DNA of 64,000 nucleotides from Neopusillimonas maritima. Lineage in GTDB: Bacteria; Pseudomonadota; Gammaproteobacteria; Burkholderiales; Burkholderiaceae_B. Location of the stretch: NCBI RefSeq assembly GCF_040930455.2, contig NZ_CP170494.1, one strand, 5' to 3'. How positions within the stretch are numbered: the first letter of the stretch is position 1; every line of letters starts with the position of its first letter. The position numbers were made by a program, and so were the translations under genes. This document shows positions 33,101 through 42,897 of the stretch, one piece after another. The notes under the pieces are model-generated. The model did not search any database. It was given only the letters and a program-made list of their open reading frames with translations, and was not told the DNA's origin.

Positions 33101-34066
33101 TGTCAGAATAGTTGGAACCTCTACTGATGTTAGAGTTTGAATGTCCAACCCGGGGCGGTGAGAAGGTTCCCATGAAGTATTCCCCTGAGCGCCGTGAGGC
33201 CATCTTGGCCAAGCTGGAGGCGCCTTACAACCGTACGGTCAGCGAGCTGGCGACTGAAGAAGGGATTTCGGCCGCCACGCTGTATAACTGGCGCAAACAA
33301 GCCCGTCGTACGGGACGTTTACTGCCGAACGCATCAACGAGCACAGAAGGCTGGAGCTCCCGGCACAAGTTCAATGCCGTGCTGGAGACGGCCGCATTGA
33401 CCGAGGAAGAGTTAGCGGAATACTGTCGGCGTCGTGGTTTGTATCCCGAACAGATTCGTCGTTGGCGCGCCAGTTGCGAGCAGGCCAATGAGCGGGCGGA
33501 CCTGGCGGCAGAACGACAATCAGAATCAACCAAGGCGGAACGTAAACGGATTCGAGAGCTGGAACGGGAGCTGCGCCGCAAGGAGGCTGCGTTGGCTGAA
33601 ACGGCGTACTACAAGCCTACGAAGGCCGCGCCGAAAGTTAAGCCTGAACTGGCAGAACCCATCAAAGCGATGATCGAAGAATCGCCGTCGTTTGGGTATC
33701 GGACGGTCGCCTATCTGCTAGGCATGAACAAGAACACGGTGCAGCGCATCTTCCAGCTCAAGGGTTGGCAGGTGAAGAAGCGTGCCATTGGATTCCGGCC
33801 ACGTATTCAAGCCTTGCCTTCAGTGGCGAGTGCGCCGAATGAGCGCTGGTCGACTGATTTGTGCCGGATCTGGGCTGGCCGGGATGGTTGGGCGACCCTG
33901 GCGCTAGTCATCAACTGCCACACGCGTGAACTGCTCGGCTGGCACCTGTCGCGCAGCGGCAAAGCCACGACCGCTGGCAGCGCGCTGGAACACGCCTTGA
34001 TCGCCCGCTTCGGCACCCTGGGCCGTGTTGCTGAGCCATTCCTGCTACGGTCGGACAATGGAAAGT
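33101..34066 (+). mobile_element. IS3-family insertion sequence, right end missing
   Basis: The left end begins TGTCAGAATAGTTGGAACC, a typical IS3-group terminus, exactly where the HIT homology stops. The transposase is cut after the second catalytic aspartate region, and the sequence switches at about 34066 to the end of a livH gene. No right inverted repeat or target duplication is found. The element therefore marks one side of a deletion or larger rearrangement. Confidence 0.8.
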
Positions 34067-34068
34067 GA
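33112..34068 (+). pseudogene. Truncated IS3-family transposase
   Basis: A 318-codon frame fusing the OrfA-like part (helix-turn-helix KYSPERREAILAKL and TLYNWRKQAR) with the start of the OrfB-like catalytic domain. The first DDE aspartate is in NERWSTDLCRIW and the second in LLRSDNG; the frame then ends three bases later and the third residue (E) and the C-terminus are missing. It is inactive by itself. Confidence 0.85.
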
Positions 34069-34076
34069 TTGCAAGT

Positions 34077-34943
34077 TCATGCGCGCCTCGTGATTAGACC
34101 GTTAGGGAAAAACAGCAGCAATACAACCATTAAGACATAAATGACAAATGCGCCAATTTCAGGTACGTAATACTTGCCTGCCACATCGAAAATACCCAAC
34201 ACAATGGCTGCCACAAGCGGCCCACGAATGGTACCGGCCCCCCCTACTGCCACCACAATCAGGAAATACACCATCCATTTCAGCGGAAAGGTTGGATCCA
34301 GGCCCAGCACATCGATACCCAGTACGCCACCCAGGCCGGCCAAGCCAGAGCCCAGCGCAAAGGTCAAACTAAAGACACGGTTCACATTGATACCCAAGCC
34401 TTTAGAAGCTTGCTGGTTATCTACCGAGGCGCGAATTTGCGCGCCAAAACGAGTGCGTTCAATAATTAAACCCAACGCTATCGTTACCAGAATCACCACA
34501 CCAATAAGGAACAAACGATAAACGCCGAAGCCAATATCGAAAACCCGAATTTGCCCGCGCAACCAATCGGGTAAATTCACTGGTTGAATCGTTGGCCCCC
34601 AAAAGAAAGTGAAGGTGGCAATAACCATGAACACCAGACCAATTGAAAACAAGACCTGGTCAAGTGGGTCGGCTTCGTAAAGTCGTTGGTAAAGGCTACG
34701 TTCAAGAATGAAGCCGGCTAGCGCCGCAGCCAAAAACGCAATGGGTAAGGTGGCCAGAAAAGGCACACCCAGACGTTGCATTAACTCGACGCTGACATAG
34801 CCACCCAGCATGGCAAACGCACCGTGCGCCAGGTTCACGAAGTTCATCAGCCCCATGGTGACCGACAAACCCACACTGATCAGAAACAACAACGCCCCGA
34901 AGGCCACGCCGTCGAATACCACACCGATTAAATTGCCCAGCAT
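34077..34943 (-). CDS. livH: Branched-chain-type ABC permease, LivH type, of cluster 2
   Basis: A 288-residue permease with the LivH opening LFLISVGLSVTMGLMNFV and NLAHGAFAMLGGY, plus the coupling loop IERTRFGAQIRASVDNQ. It should work with the binding protein at 36472. LivM, LivG and LivF of this system are missing: the sequence just downstream is the broken IS3 element, so they were probably lost there. It may use the cluster 1 LivMGF set or be non-functional. Confidence 0.9.
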   Translation of the reverse strand: MLGNLIGVVFDGVAFGALLFLISVGLSVTMGLMNFVNLAHGAFAMLGGYVSVELMQRLGVPFLATLPIAFLAAALAGFILERSLYQRLYEADPLDQVLFSIGLVFMVIATFTFFWGPTIQPVNLPDWLRGQIRVFDIGFGVYRLFLIGVVILVTIALGLIIERTRFGAQIRASVDNQQASKGLGINVNRVFSLTFALGSGLAGLGGVLGIDVLGLDPTFPLKWMVYFLIVVAVGGAGTIRGPLVAAIVLGIFDVAGKYYVPEIGAFVIYVLMVVLLLFFPNGLITRRA

Positions 34944-35009
34944 GCCCGTCTCCTGAAGATAACTTGGGATCTAAAATATTTGCTCCGCAAATCCAGCAGC
35001 AGGCTTAGA

Positions 35010-35411
35010 CTATTTTTCTGTGATAACGGCAACGACCTCCAACTGAACAAGCATGCCGCCTTGTAATTCATAAATCAAAGTATGTCGGGCAGGACGGTCA
35101 TGGTGATTCGGAAAAGCCCTTACCCATTCTTTATTGATGGCATCCCTTAAGGTGTTATCTTTAATAAACACCTTTACATGAACAACGTCACGTAACGATG
35201 CGCCGCCATGCATCAATAAGCTTCGAAGGTTCTCAAATACAAAATAGACCTGCTTTAAACCGTCTGAAGGCAAGGTGTCACTCACCGGATCTTTACCCAT
35301 AATTCCGGAAGAGAAGATAATGTTGCCTACCCTGGCTCCCATAGGAATAGGCACACTCCCATGAGTCACTCCGGGCACTTCGATTGAACGACCTTCTTTG
35401 GTTGTCTTCAT
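35010..35411 (-). CDS. RidA-family protein
   Basis: A 133-residue protein of the RidA/YjgF/UK114 fold (GNIIFSSGIMGKDP, VFENLRSLLMHGGASLRDVVHVKVFIKD, RHTLIYELQGGMLVQLEVVAV). The conserved arginine for imine or enamine carboxylate binding is placed in the ARHTL segment. RidA proteins hydrolyse reactive enamines/imines; pathway-specific members act in degradation of amino- or nitro-aromatics. Its place between a permease and a reductase gene suggests a nitrogen-containing substrate or intermediate. Confidence 0.85.
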   Translation of the reverse strand: MKTTKEGRSIEVPGVTHGSVPIPMGARVGNIIFSSGIMGKDPVSDTLPSDGLKQVYFVFENLRSLLMHGGASLRDVVHVKVFIKDNTLRDAINKEWVRAFPNHHDRPARHTLIYELQGGMLVQLEVVAVITEK

Positions 35412-35447
35412 TATGTGTTTTGAGTGTTTAATGAGTTTTGAAATAAA

Positions 35448-36437
35448 TCACAAGTCAAGAACCAGTTCGGAACCAAGCGAACCAGAGCAACAGATCATCA
35501 TCGTTTCCCCTGAAGCACGTTCTTCCTCGGTTAGTACCAAGTCACGATGATCAGGCGTTCCGCTAATAATTCGCGTTTCACAAACGCCACAGATGCCTTG
35601 CTGACAAGACGACGGAACGCTTACACCCGCGCTTTCCAGCGACTCGAGTATGCTTCGACCCTCTTGGACCTCAACACAAACACCACTGCGTGCAAGGCGA
35701 ACAACATAACCCCCTTTCAAAGCAGGGCTTTCAGGTGGGCTGAAGTATTCTAAATGCACGCGGCCTGGGTCAATTGCAGCGCACGCGCGTTGATAAGCTT
35801 GTAACATCGGCTCCGGACCACAACAATAAAAATGCGTATTCTCGGGCGCCGATGTAATGATGTGGTCAAAATCAATGAACCTGCCGTTCGTTTCGTCATC
35901 AAAACTGAGGCATACATGACTCATCCATCCGCTGCTTGTAATTTCGGGGAGTAGCGCCGCTGCACCACGACTGCGAGCGCCGTAATACAGAAACCATGAG
36001 CGCTTAAGCGCGCTTAGCCTCTGAATCATTGACCACAGCGGCGTAATCCCGATTCCACCTGCTATAAAAATACTATGATCCGCCTCTTCAAACAGCTCAA
36101 AGTGATTACGTGGACAGCTAACAGTAAGCAAGCCACCAGCACGAGCATAATCATGCATCCATACTGAACCGCCCCGGCTTTTCGCGTCTTTACGAATACC
36201 CACAACATAACGATGCCGCTCCTCAGAGTTGTTAAGCAAAGAGTAGCTACGGCTAAGCCCATTCGGCATACGAATATCTATATGCGCACCTGGGCTGAAC
36301 GGCGGCATACTCTCGCCGCGCTCAGGCCTGAGGTCAAAAAGCAAAACATCCTCTGCGGAGTAAGTAATGGAGTGAATACGCACATCCAGCACTTGTTGAA
36401 TCGCGTGCGTTTCCTCTACAACACTGTATTCACTCAT
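35448..36437 (-). CDS. VanB/phthalate-dioxygenase-type reductase
   Basis: A 329-residue iron-sulfur flavoprotein with FMN domain first (SPGAHIDIRMPNGLSRSYSLLN), then the NAD domain (AGGIGITPLWSMIQRL, CGPEPMLQAY) and a C-terminal plant-type 2Fe-2S ferredoxin (SSCQQGICGVCETR). This order is that of phthalate dioxygenase reductase and VanB. It should supply electrons to the Rieske oxygenase at 40718. No FMN-site damage is seen. Confidence 0.92.
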   Translation of the reverse strand: MSEYSVVEETHAIQQVLDVRIHSITYSAEDVLLFDLRPERGESMPPFSPGAHIDIRMPNGLSRSYSLLNNSEERHRYVVGIRKDAKSRGGSVWMHDYARAGGLLTVSCPRNHFELFEEADHSIFIAGGIGITPLWSMIQRLSALKRSWFLYYGARSRGAAALLPEITSSGWMSHVCLSFDDETNGRFIDFDHIITSAPENTHFYCCGPEPMLQAYQRACAAIDPGRVHLEYFSPPESPALKGGYVVRLARSGVCVEVQEGRSILESLESAGVSVPSSCQQGICGVCETRIISGTPDHRDLVLTEEERASGETMMICCSGSLGSELVLDL

Positions 36438-36471
36438 TCTTCATCTCATCGAAAGTCAGGAGCAAGACAGA

Positions 36472-37638
36472 TCACTTTCCATCTACCGGATTATTAACGG
36501 CCTCAAGCACGTCGAACTCAACGTTGTAAAGTTCGCCATCCACAGACTTAACTTCCCGAAGATAGACGTTCTGAACAATATCCCGGGTTTCAGCGTCGAT
36601 CATCACAGGACCACGGGGACTCTCGAACTCCAACCCTTTCATCGCAGCGAGCAACGCGTCTCCATCACCTTCACCGTTTGTTTTCCGAAATGCTTCATAA
36701 ATCACATGCATCCCGTCGTAGCCGGCAATAGTCATAAAGTTAGGCCTGTCTCCCGTTGCTTTTTTGTAGGCCTCGACAAAATCCTTATTTGTCTCGGTGG
36801 GGTGAGCCACTGAATAATGATGGGAGGTAATGATCCCAAGAGCAACATCGCCCATATCATTCAGGATGTCGTCACCCACCATATCCCCTGTGCCAATCAG
36901 TTGTATGCCGGCTTTACCCAGCTCTCGATTTGAAAACTCTTTCATCAAGGCTAAACCCGCAGACTCAGCAACAAAGACAAACAGTGCATCAGGCTTTTGG
37001 TCTCGCACGCGTTGCAATGCAGGACCGAAATCTGGGTTCGTCATGGGAATTCTCAGCGAATCGATTACTTCGCCGCCCGACTCCGTAAAGAATTTCTTGA
37101 AGGCTGCTTCGGTATCATGCCCCGGACCATAATCAGTAACCAAAGTCATGACTCTTTTGATATCGTTGGAAGGCGCCCACTTTGCAACACCCATTGCAAC
37201 TTGCGGCATCGTGAAACTGGTTCGCACGATATAGGGCGAAGCGTCGATAACTCGAGATGTGGCCGCAACCATCACAACCATCGGGGTTTTGGACTGTGTC
37301 GCAATGGGCGCCGCGGCGAATGCAAGAGGGGTTAAACCGAAACCCGCCAATACATCTACTTTATCCTTGACGACCAGTTCTTGGCTAAGTCGCTTTGCAG
37401 CTTCAGGCAACGCAGTATCATCTTTAATAATCAACTCAACTTTTTTGCCATTTAGCGTGTCGCCATGCTGCGCCATATAAAGTTTTGCGCCTGCCGTTAC
37501 TTGCTGCCCACTAGGTCCGAAGTGCCCCGTCATGGGAAGCACAAGCCCGATTTTAAAAGTGTCCTTGGCAAATGCCGCCCCACCAAAAACAACTGCGGCG
37601 ACAACAGCCGTAGCCTGAATCAGTAATTTCGCCTTCAT
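36472..37638 (-). CDS. Periplasmic ABC binding protein of cluster 2
   Basis: A 388-residue type I periplasmic binding protein. The start at 37638 gives a clean signal peptide (MKAKLLIQATAVVAAVVFGG, cleavage after AFA). The mature part starts KDTFKIGLVLPMTGHFGPSG. It belongs to the aromatic/branched-chain ligand group and would supply the LivH-type transporter. Sequence is well diverged from the cluster 1 binding protein. Confidence 0.9.
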   Translation of the reverse strand: MKAKLLIQATAVVAAVVFGGAAFAKDTFKIGLVLPMTGHFGPSGQQVTAGAKLYMAQHGDTLNGKKVELIIKDDTALPEAAKRLSQELVVKDKVDVLAGFGLTPLAFAAAPIATQSKTPMVVMVAATSRVIDASPYIVRTSFTMPQVAMGVAKWAPSNDIKRVMTLVTDYGPGHDTEAAFKKFFTESGGEVIDSLRIPMTNPDFGPALQRVRDQKPDALFVFVAESAGLALMKEFSNRELGKAGIQLIGTGDMVGDDILNDMGDVALGIITSHHYSVAHPTETNKDFVEAYKKATGDRPNFMTIAGYDGMHVIYEAFRKTNGEGDGDALLAAMKGLEFESPRGPVMIDAETRDIVQNVYLREVKSVDGELYNVEFDVLEAVNNPVDGK

Positions 37639-37698
37639 GTTGCTTCTCCTATATCCCATATGGAATGTCGTACTTCGTTGATGTTGATGTGCGTTCTC

Positions 37699-39201
37699 TT
37701 AACGCCCCCTGTCAAAGGATCCTTCAAAAAAACGATCCAGAAAATCCAACTGTTCCTTTCTCCACTGCCGCCCCTTCCGGACACCATTTCCAAACTCAAA
37801 ATAGTTATCTTCGGCCACGACATAGGACGGCCAATCTGGAATCTCTACACAGTTCGGATTGCCACTCTTCGCGAATGCCACCCAGGCGCTCATCATGGCC
37901 TTGGAAATAAACACATCGGCGTGGTCATAATCAGGAAGTTCTCCCGGGTATCGGGCAGCAAGATTGCCGAACACATAATGAACTTCTTGGCCGTGGTGAG
38001 GGCCATCGCGACGATGTGCACGACGTCGCGTAAAAAGATAACGCCAGGTGCGAGGCTCTTTTTCAACCATTGATTGCGCAAGCAATCTTGCCCCGTAATC
38101 AAACTGGGTGTCTCCAAACAGCTCGGCTACTCGCCCAGGCACCTGGGCATCACTCTCCACCGAATACAAGGAAAGCACTTTCTGTTTTGCATCGTCCACA
38201 GAAAAATTACTGTCAATAAAACTCAGATAGTCGGTAACTGTTTTTATTGGCCAAGTCGCGGTTGCCTCAGATCCCTCGTCCGCGTTAGTTCCGACGATAA
38301 TGGGCATCCGATGTAAACGACCGCTCTTAAGCACTGGTCGTTCGTCCTCGGGAATCACCCAACCATCACGAATTGGACGTAATATTCTTGGAGTGGTTAG
38401 CCCTCGTACTTTTGGAGCAAGTAGGGAAGTACGTTCCAGGATCTGCATATCTGACAACTCACGCAAGCTTTCAATGTCATCACCTAACACCAACCCCACG
38501 CTTTCCGCGGTCGCCAACGAGGCGAGCGGACGGGCCGTCCCTGGACTCTCAAGAATCGCCTGATCAAAAAGATGTTCTCCCATGGGCGAAGCTAACAAAA
38601 GCGATATAGAGGCAGACCCTGCCGAAACCCCGAATGCCGTTACACGATCGGGGTCGCCACCGAACGCAGCGATATTATTCTTGACCCATCTCAGCGCGCA
38701 GATCTGATCTAGCAAACCGTAGTTACCAGAAGAATGCTGAGGCGACTCCTGAGTTAACTGGGGATGAGCAAGGAAACCAAATAATCCCACCCGGTAATTG
38801 ATGGTAATGACAATGACCCCTTTTTGTGCCAGATTGGTACCATCCAAACGTTCCTCAGAGCCGCTCCCAGAAATATAGCTACCACCATGAATCCAAATCA
38901 TAACGGGCAGCCTGGAGTTTTTATCCTCATGGGGACGCCAAATATTCAAATAAAGGCAATCTTCACTTTGCCTGGGAGCGCGTGACCCAACATCCATTTG
39001 TTGAGGACAGTCTGGGCCAAACTCCACTACCTCAAGCACGCCAGGCCACGGTTGCGACGGAACAGGAGGGCGCCACCGCAACTGACCAACAGGTGGACTG
39101 GCGTATGGGATACCCTTGAAAACCTGGACGCTTTCACTTGCCATCGTGCCACGCACATAGCCCGATTCCGTCAAGACCTCCAATCCTTGTACTTGTTTCA
39201 A
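37699..39201 (-). CDS. Type B carboxylesterase
   Basis: A 500-residue alpha/beta hydrolase of the carboxylesterase B (para-nitrobenzyl esterase) family. The oxyanion-hole motif is WIHGGSYISG, the nucleophile elbow FGVSAGSAS, the acid in NADEGSE and the catalytic histidine in HHGQEVHYVFG. No signal peptide is seen, so it is cytoplasmic. In this cluster it may release an aromatic acid or phenol from an ester (for example a carboxylate or carbamate ester) before ring attack. Confidence 0.9.
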   Translation of the reverse strand: MKQVQGLEVLTESGYVRGTMASESVQVFKGIPYASPPVGQLRWRPPVPSQPWPGVLEVVEFGPDCPQQMDVGSRAPRQSEDCLYLNIWRPHEDKNSRLPVMIWIHGGSYISGSGSEERLDGTNLAQKGVIVITINYRVGLFGFLAHPQLTQESPQHSSGNYGLLDQICALRWVKNNIAAFGGDPDRVTAFGVSAGSASISLLLASPMGEHLFDQAILESPGTARPLASLATAESVGLVLGDDIESLRELSDMQILERTSLLAPKVRGLTTPRILRPIRDGWVIPEDERPVLKSGRLHRMPIIVGTNADEGSEATATWPIKTVTDYLSFIDSNFSVDDAKQKVLSLYSVESDAQVPGRVAELFGDTQFDYGARLLAQSMVEKEPRTWRYLFTRRRAHRRDGPHHGQEVHYVFGNLAARYPGELPDYDHADVFISKAMMSAWVAFAKSGNPNCVEIPDWPSYVVAEDNYFEFGNGVRKGRQWRKEQLDFLDRFFEGSFDRGR

Positions 39202-39386
39202 TGCCGGCTCCGAAAAGGGTAGCGATACAAACCAACGATGAAATAAAGAAAACCTTCCTGCTTAACGGTCAACTCACCCACAGCAATCTAAAGGATACGA
39301 ACTGAACTGCCCAGTAGCCCGATCAGCTAGCTGCTATAACAAAATGCGATAACAACCCTGTACACCTTCAATGTGGCGAATCACCA

Positions 39387-40721
39387 TCACAATCCGACGT
39401 CCGCCAAGTTTCGAGTACAGGTGTCTACGAGAGTGCGCAAAAGGACCTCGGCAAGCTTTGACATCCCCTCAACGCTTGCACTTCCCATGGTGTGTTCGCC
39501 ATTAGGCAACACCTCTGGCGGCAGCCCAATTCGAGCAGTAGGAATGCCATACCGACGCAAGATCACAGCTTCTGTTTGTCCGCTTGTATTTGTCATGCTC
39601 TCGTGCTTTTTATGCTCTGTATCAGTCCAGGCTTTAATGCACGATTGAATAATCCAGTTATGTTCAGAGGTTGCGGGGCCATCGACGGCAGCGACGAGTT
39701 CACAGTCCAAATTCAATTCGGGCAACCCAATCGAACGCTTAATTACACTCAAACACTCGCACAGTTCTCGCCAAACCCCCATGGGGTCGGATCGCGGACT
39801 AATCCTGATATCGACATAAATATCGCAAGCGGCTGGTGTAAATGCCGGCTTATTCGGCCACCCTCCCTGCACAGCACCTATTACACCCTGGGGCTGCACT
39901 AACCCGCTTGAGTGGCGGATTGAGTAATCTTGCAACCAACGCTCGAGCAACGGTATGACCTTCGCTGCATGCAAAATGGGATTATTTTCGGGTACGAGAT
40001 GTTTCCGACCTGCATAGCTTTGCACGCCATGTACACGGATTCGGAACCAACATAAACCGACCTCCTCCCATTGAACGGAGTACCCCGGCTTAGTCACTAT
40101 GGCAAAGTCAGCTCTCACGCCCTGCTGAAGCATGTACTGGCAACCAACCCCCAACCCTACGTTTCTACGTGACAATGAAGGCCTTCCGCTAACTGGAGCC
40201 CCTCCCGCACCAAAACCAAGCAGAATTCGCCCAGACAAAGGCACACACGCTTTCTTAATAGCACGAGCAGCCGCGAGCGCAGCAACGATATGCGCTTTGG
40301 AATTGTTTGAAGCCAGCCCAACGACCCTTGTACCCTCAATGAGCGCCTCAGGCTTATGCTCTGGAGGCAAGGATGGTCCGACCCAAGGCACCTCTTCGTC
40401 GACAACGCCAGTCGTGGCACTATCAAGAGGGGCAAAAATTAAAACTGAAGGCCCCGCTTGTTGACCAAGCTCTCCGATAACGTTTGCGGACTTCGTATCC
40501 AAAACTTGCAAACGAGACGTGATTTCAGCCTCTTCCATGAGCGACGCCAAATGCTCGGCGATAACCCCTTCCTCCCCGGTGGGGCTCGGAATATTTACCA
40601 ACGAGATTAGCGTACTTAACATCCATTCGGGGTCAAGCTCTTCAAGAGCACGCAAGATATACGCCTCGCGTTCCGCCGCTTCAATATCTGCCGTAGTTTG
40701 ATCGATGCGTATGCCCATCAT
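39387..40721 (-). CDS. M20-family amidohydrolase/peptidase-like protein
   Basis: A 444-residue metal-dependent hydrolase of the M20 (ArgE/DapE/CPG2) family. The family layout is seen: an N-terminal catalytic part (VNIPSPTGEEGVIAEHLASLME), a lid domain beginning at WFRIRVHGVQSYAGRKH, and a C-terminal metal segment near GEHTMGSA. Some classical metal ligands look altered: the first HxD motif is not clear and FAPLDSATTG takes its place. The substrate could be an amide of an aromatic acid. Its stop overlaps the Rieske gene start region by four bases. Confidence 0.72.
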   Translation of the reverse strand: MMGIRIDQTTADIEAAEREAYILRALEELDPEWMLSTLISLVNIPSPTGEEGVIAEHLASLMEEAEITSRLQVLDTKSANVIGELGQQAGPSVLIFAPLDSATTGVVDEEVPWVGPSLPPEHKPEALIEGTRVVGLASNNSKAHIVAALAAARAIKKACVPLSGRILLGFGAGGAPVSGRPSLSRRNVGLGVGCQYMLQQGVRADFAIVTKPGYSVQWEEVGLCWFRIRVHGVQSYAGRKHLVPENNPILHAAKVIPLLERWLQDYSIRHSSGLVQPQGVIGAVQGGWPNKPAFTPAACDIYVDIRISPRSDPMGVWRELCECLSVIKRSIGLPELNLDCELVAAVDGPATSEHNWIIQSCIKAWTDTEHKKHESMTNTSGQTEAVILRRYGIPTARIGLPPEVLPNGEHTMGSASVEGMSKLAEVLLRTLVDTCTRNLADVGL

Positions 40722-41950
40722 TTTTCAACTTCAGATTCGGCTGCACGAAAAAAGTTGCCTGATCCGACAACCCGGGGCGACTCATCGCCAAAACTCACCC
40801 CGATAGGATCTTTACCTTCCTGAACAAGCCGAATCTGTTTTCTCATGAGGCGACGCAACATAGCAATCCCTTGATCAGTAGTACCCAGATGTTCTTCGCT
40901 ATGCAGCGTTATTGGGCCCTGGCCGCACTGAGCCTCCCAGTCACTGGGCCACTGCTGACGCTCCTCCTCGGTCATATCAATCCAGCGTTTGGGGCGATTT
41001 TGCTCCGTGTACATTTGACGAGGCCGCGTCACACTCGGATCGGAGTCAGCGGGCACGCGCATCACATGAAACCGCCTATGATGCGTATCATCAACGGGTA
41101 CCACCCAGCCCATGGTCGTAGACAACCCAGCCTGAAGATGAACATCTGGTGTACTAATGATGTTTGGAAATATCGCGGGGGAGCGACGATCCAACTCACG
41201 ACCATCCGGCAACTGTCGATAAGCCGTATACCGTATGCCATGCTCCGTCATTTCGTAGCTAACTTTTGGCATTACCGCCATTTCCTTTGCAAACTGAGTG
41301 GCGGTAAACGTAGAGTGCAGCACTTGAACGTGAAACGGATCCAACGTGTTTTCCCAATCTTGCAACCAGTTCCACGGAAGTATCTTTACGGAATCGTCCC
41401 CGCCCACACTGAAACTCGAATCAGTGGCAAAAAGCTTTACCTCAGCCGGCAAGTCCTCAAAAATATCCCAACGCGGTAAATCGGGCGTTTTGTCCGGCGG
41501 CCCCATATATGCGAATACAAGCCCATAGCGCTCTTCAACGGGATACCAGGGCTGACGCACTTTATCCCTATGAAGGCCTCGTTCCGGTTCGCAGGGCTGA
41601 TCAATACAACGCCCTTGAACATCGAATTGCCAACCGTGATAACAGCATCGAATTCCTTCATCATCAACCTTGCCATAGAACAACGAGGTACCTCGGTGAG
41701 CACAACGGGGCAGTAGCAACCCAGGACGCCCCCTGCCATCTCTGAAAAGAATCAGGTCTTCACCAAGAATCCGTACCTCCTGCGGTCGTGTCGTCACATT
41801 TTTCGACACAGCAACGGGATGCCAATAACGTCTTAAATATTCTCCACCAGGCGTCCCCGGACCCACAAAAACCAATTCACTGTCGTACGTTTGAGTCGGC
41901 CGTCCATAGGCATTCCCTTCTGGATGTGATTTGATGTTTGCTACTTTCAT
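40718..41950 (-). CDS. Rieske ring-hydroxylating oxygenase, alpha subunit
   Basis: A 410-residue oxygenase of the phthalate 4,5-dioxygenase-like, alpha-only group. The Rieske cluster ligands are in CAHRG and CCYHGW; the mononuclear iron site is in ENTLDPFHVQVLH (N...D...H...H). The start at 41950 is chosen for its GGAG ribosome site; ATGs at 41962 and 41995 are in frame. Electrons should come from the PDR-type reductase of the same operon. The product would be a diol or demethylated phenol, suitable for LigAB. Confidence 0.92.
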   Translation of the reverse strand: MKVANIKSHPEGNAYGRPTQTYDSELVFVGPGTPGGEYLRRYWHPVAVSKNVTTRPQEVRILGEDLILFRDGRGRPGLLLPRCAHRGTSLFYGKVDDEGIRCCYHGWQFDVQGRCIDQPCEPERGLHRDKVRQPWYPVEERYGLVFAYMGPPDKTPDLPRWDIFEDLPAEVKLFATDSSFSVGGDDSVKILPWNWLQDWENTLDPFHVQVLHSTFTATQFAKEMAVMPKVSYEMTEHGIRYTAYRQLPDGRELDRRSPAIFPNIISTPDVHLQAGLSTTMGWVVPVDDTHHRRFHVMRVPADSDPSVTRPRQMYTEQNRPKRWIDMTEEERQQWPSDWEAQCGQGPITLHSEEHLGTTDQGIAMLRRLMRKQIRLVQEGKDPIGVSFGDESPRVVGSGNFFRAAESEVEK

Positions 41951-42054
41951 GTATGGCTCCATTAACAATGGGAAACGATAGGCATTCAGACGCACACAGT
42001 TCGCCGACTTTTATTTCTCAGCTCAAAACGTGTTTACGTGATAGAAACTAATGC

Positions 42055-42894
42055 TTAACGGTCTTCAAAAATCATGTGCCCGAGGGCCGTATTTGAGGCG
42101 GGCACATGGTAGAAACGATGAACAGCCCGAGCGGTTGAACTCAGTGCGCCCCGCATAACCAACCACATCACCAGTTCAATTCCTTCAGAACCCGCTTCGC
42201 GAAGGTAATCAATGTGCTGAATTTTTGCAGCCTCTTCCGGGCTATCTGTGAGCAGATCCATGAACCCGTTGTCAAATTCCTTATTAATTAATCCTGCTCG
42301 AGTCCCCTGCAATTGATGCGACATACCGCCTGTACCCCAAACCATGACCTTCAAGTCCTGATCAAAAGACTCAACCGCTCGGCGAATTGCTTTACCAAGG
42401 CTGTAACAGCGATTGCCCGTAGGCGGTGGAAACTGAACTACATTAACGGCAAGTGGAATAACCCGACATGGCCAAGCGGAAGGTTGGCCAAACATCATCG
42501 ACAACGGGACGGTTAATCCGTGATCCACATCCAATTTGTTGACAATCGTGATATCGAACTCATCCAGAATGACAGACTCCGCGATATGCCAGGCCAGTTC
42601 GGAATGGCCTTCAATTGTGGGTACGGGCCGTCGCCCCCAACCCTCATCAGCTGGCTGAAAGCGCTCTGCACAGCCAATTGCAAAGGTGGGGATAATATCT
42701 AATGAAAATGCCGCCGCGTGGTCGTTATAAACAAGCACGACCACGTCTGGTCGCTGTTCCGAAATCCACTTTTTGGAAAACTCAAAACCTGAAAAAGCCG
42801 GCCGCCAGTAGTCATTACCCGTTAAACCATTATCTATCGCGACACCCAAAGCCCCGACATGCGATGTTGCCACTCCTCCAATGATCTTCGCCAT
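42055..42894 (-). CDS. ligB: Extradiol dioxygenase catalytic subunit, LigB type
   Basis: A 279-residue class III extradiol dioxygenase beta subunit, standard length. Iron ligands of the family are visible: the N-terminal histidine (GVATSHVGALG), the second histidine (VYNDHAAAF), and a distal acidic residue; DHGLTVPL supplies the base-type histidine. It cleaves a catecholic ring next to the hydroxyls. With the LigA subunit encoded four bases upstream it resembles protocatechuate 4,5-dioxygenase; other substrates are possible. Confidence 0.9.
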   Translation of the reverse strand: MAKIIGGVATSHVGALGVAIDNGLTGNDYWRPAFSGFEFSKKWISEQRPDVVVLVYNDHAAAFSLDIIPTFAIGCAERFQPADEGWGRRPVPTIEGHSELAWHIAESVILDEFDITIVNKLDVDHGLTVPLSMMFGQPSAWPCRVIPLAVNVVQFPPPTGNRCYSLGKAIRRAVESFDQDLKVMVWGTGGMSHQLQGTRAGLINKEFDNGFMDLLTDSPEEAAKIQHIDYLREAGSEGIELVMWLVMRGALSSTARAVHRFYHVPASNTALGHMIFEDR

Positions 42895-42897
42895 AAA

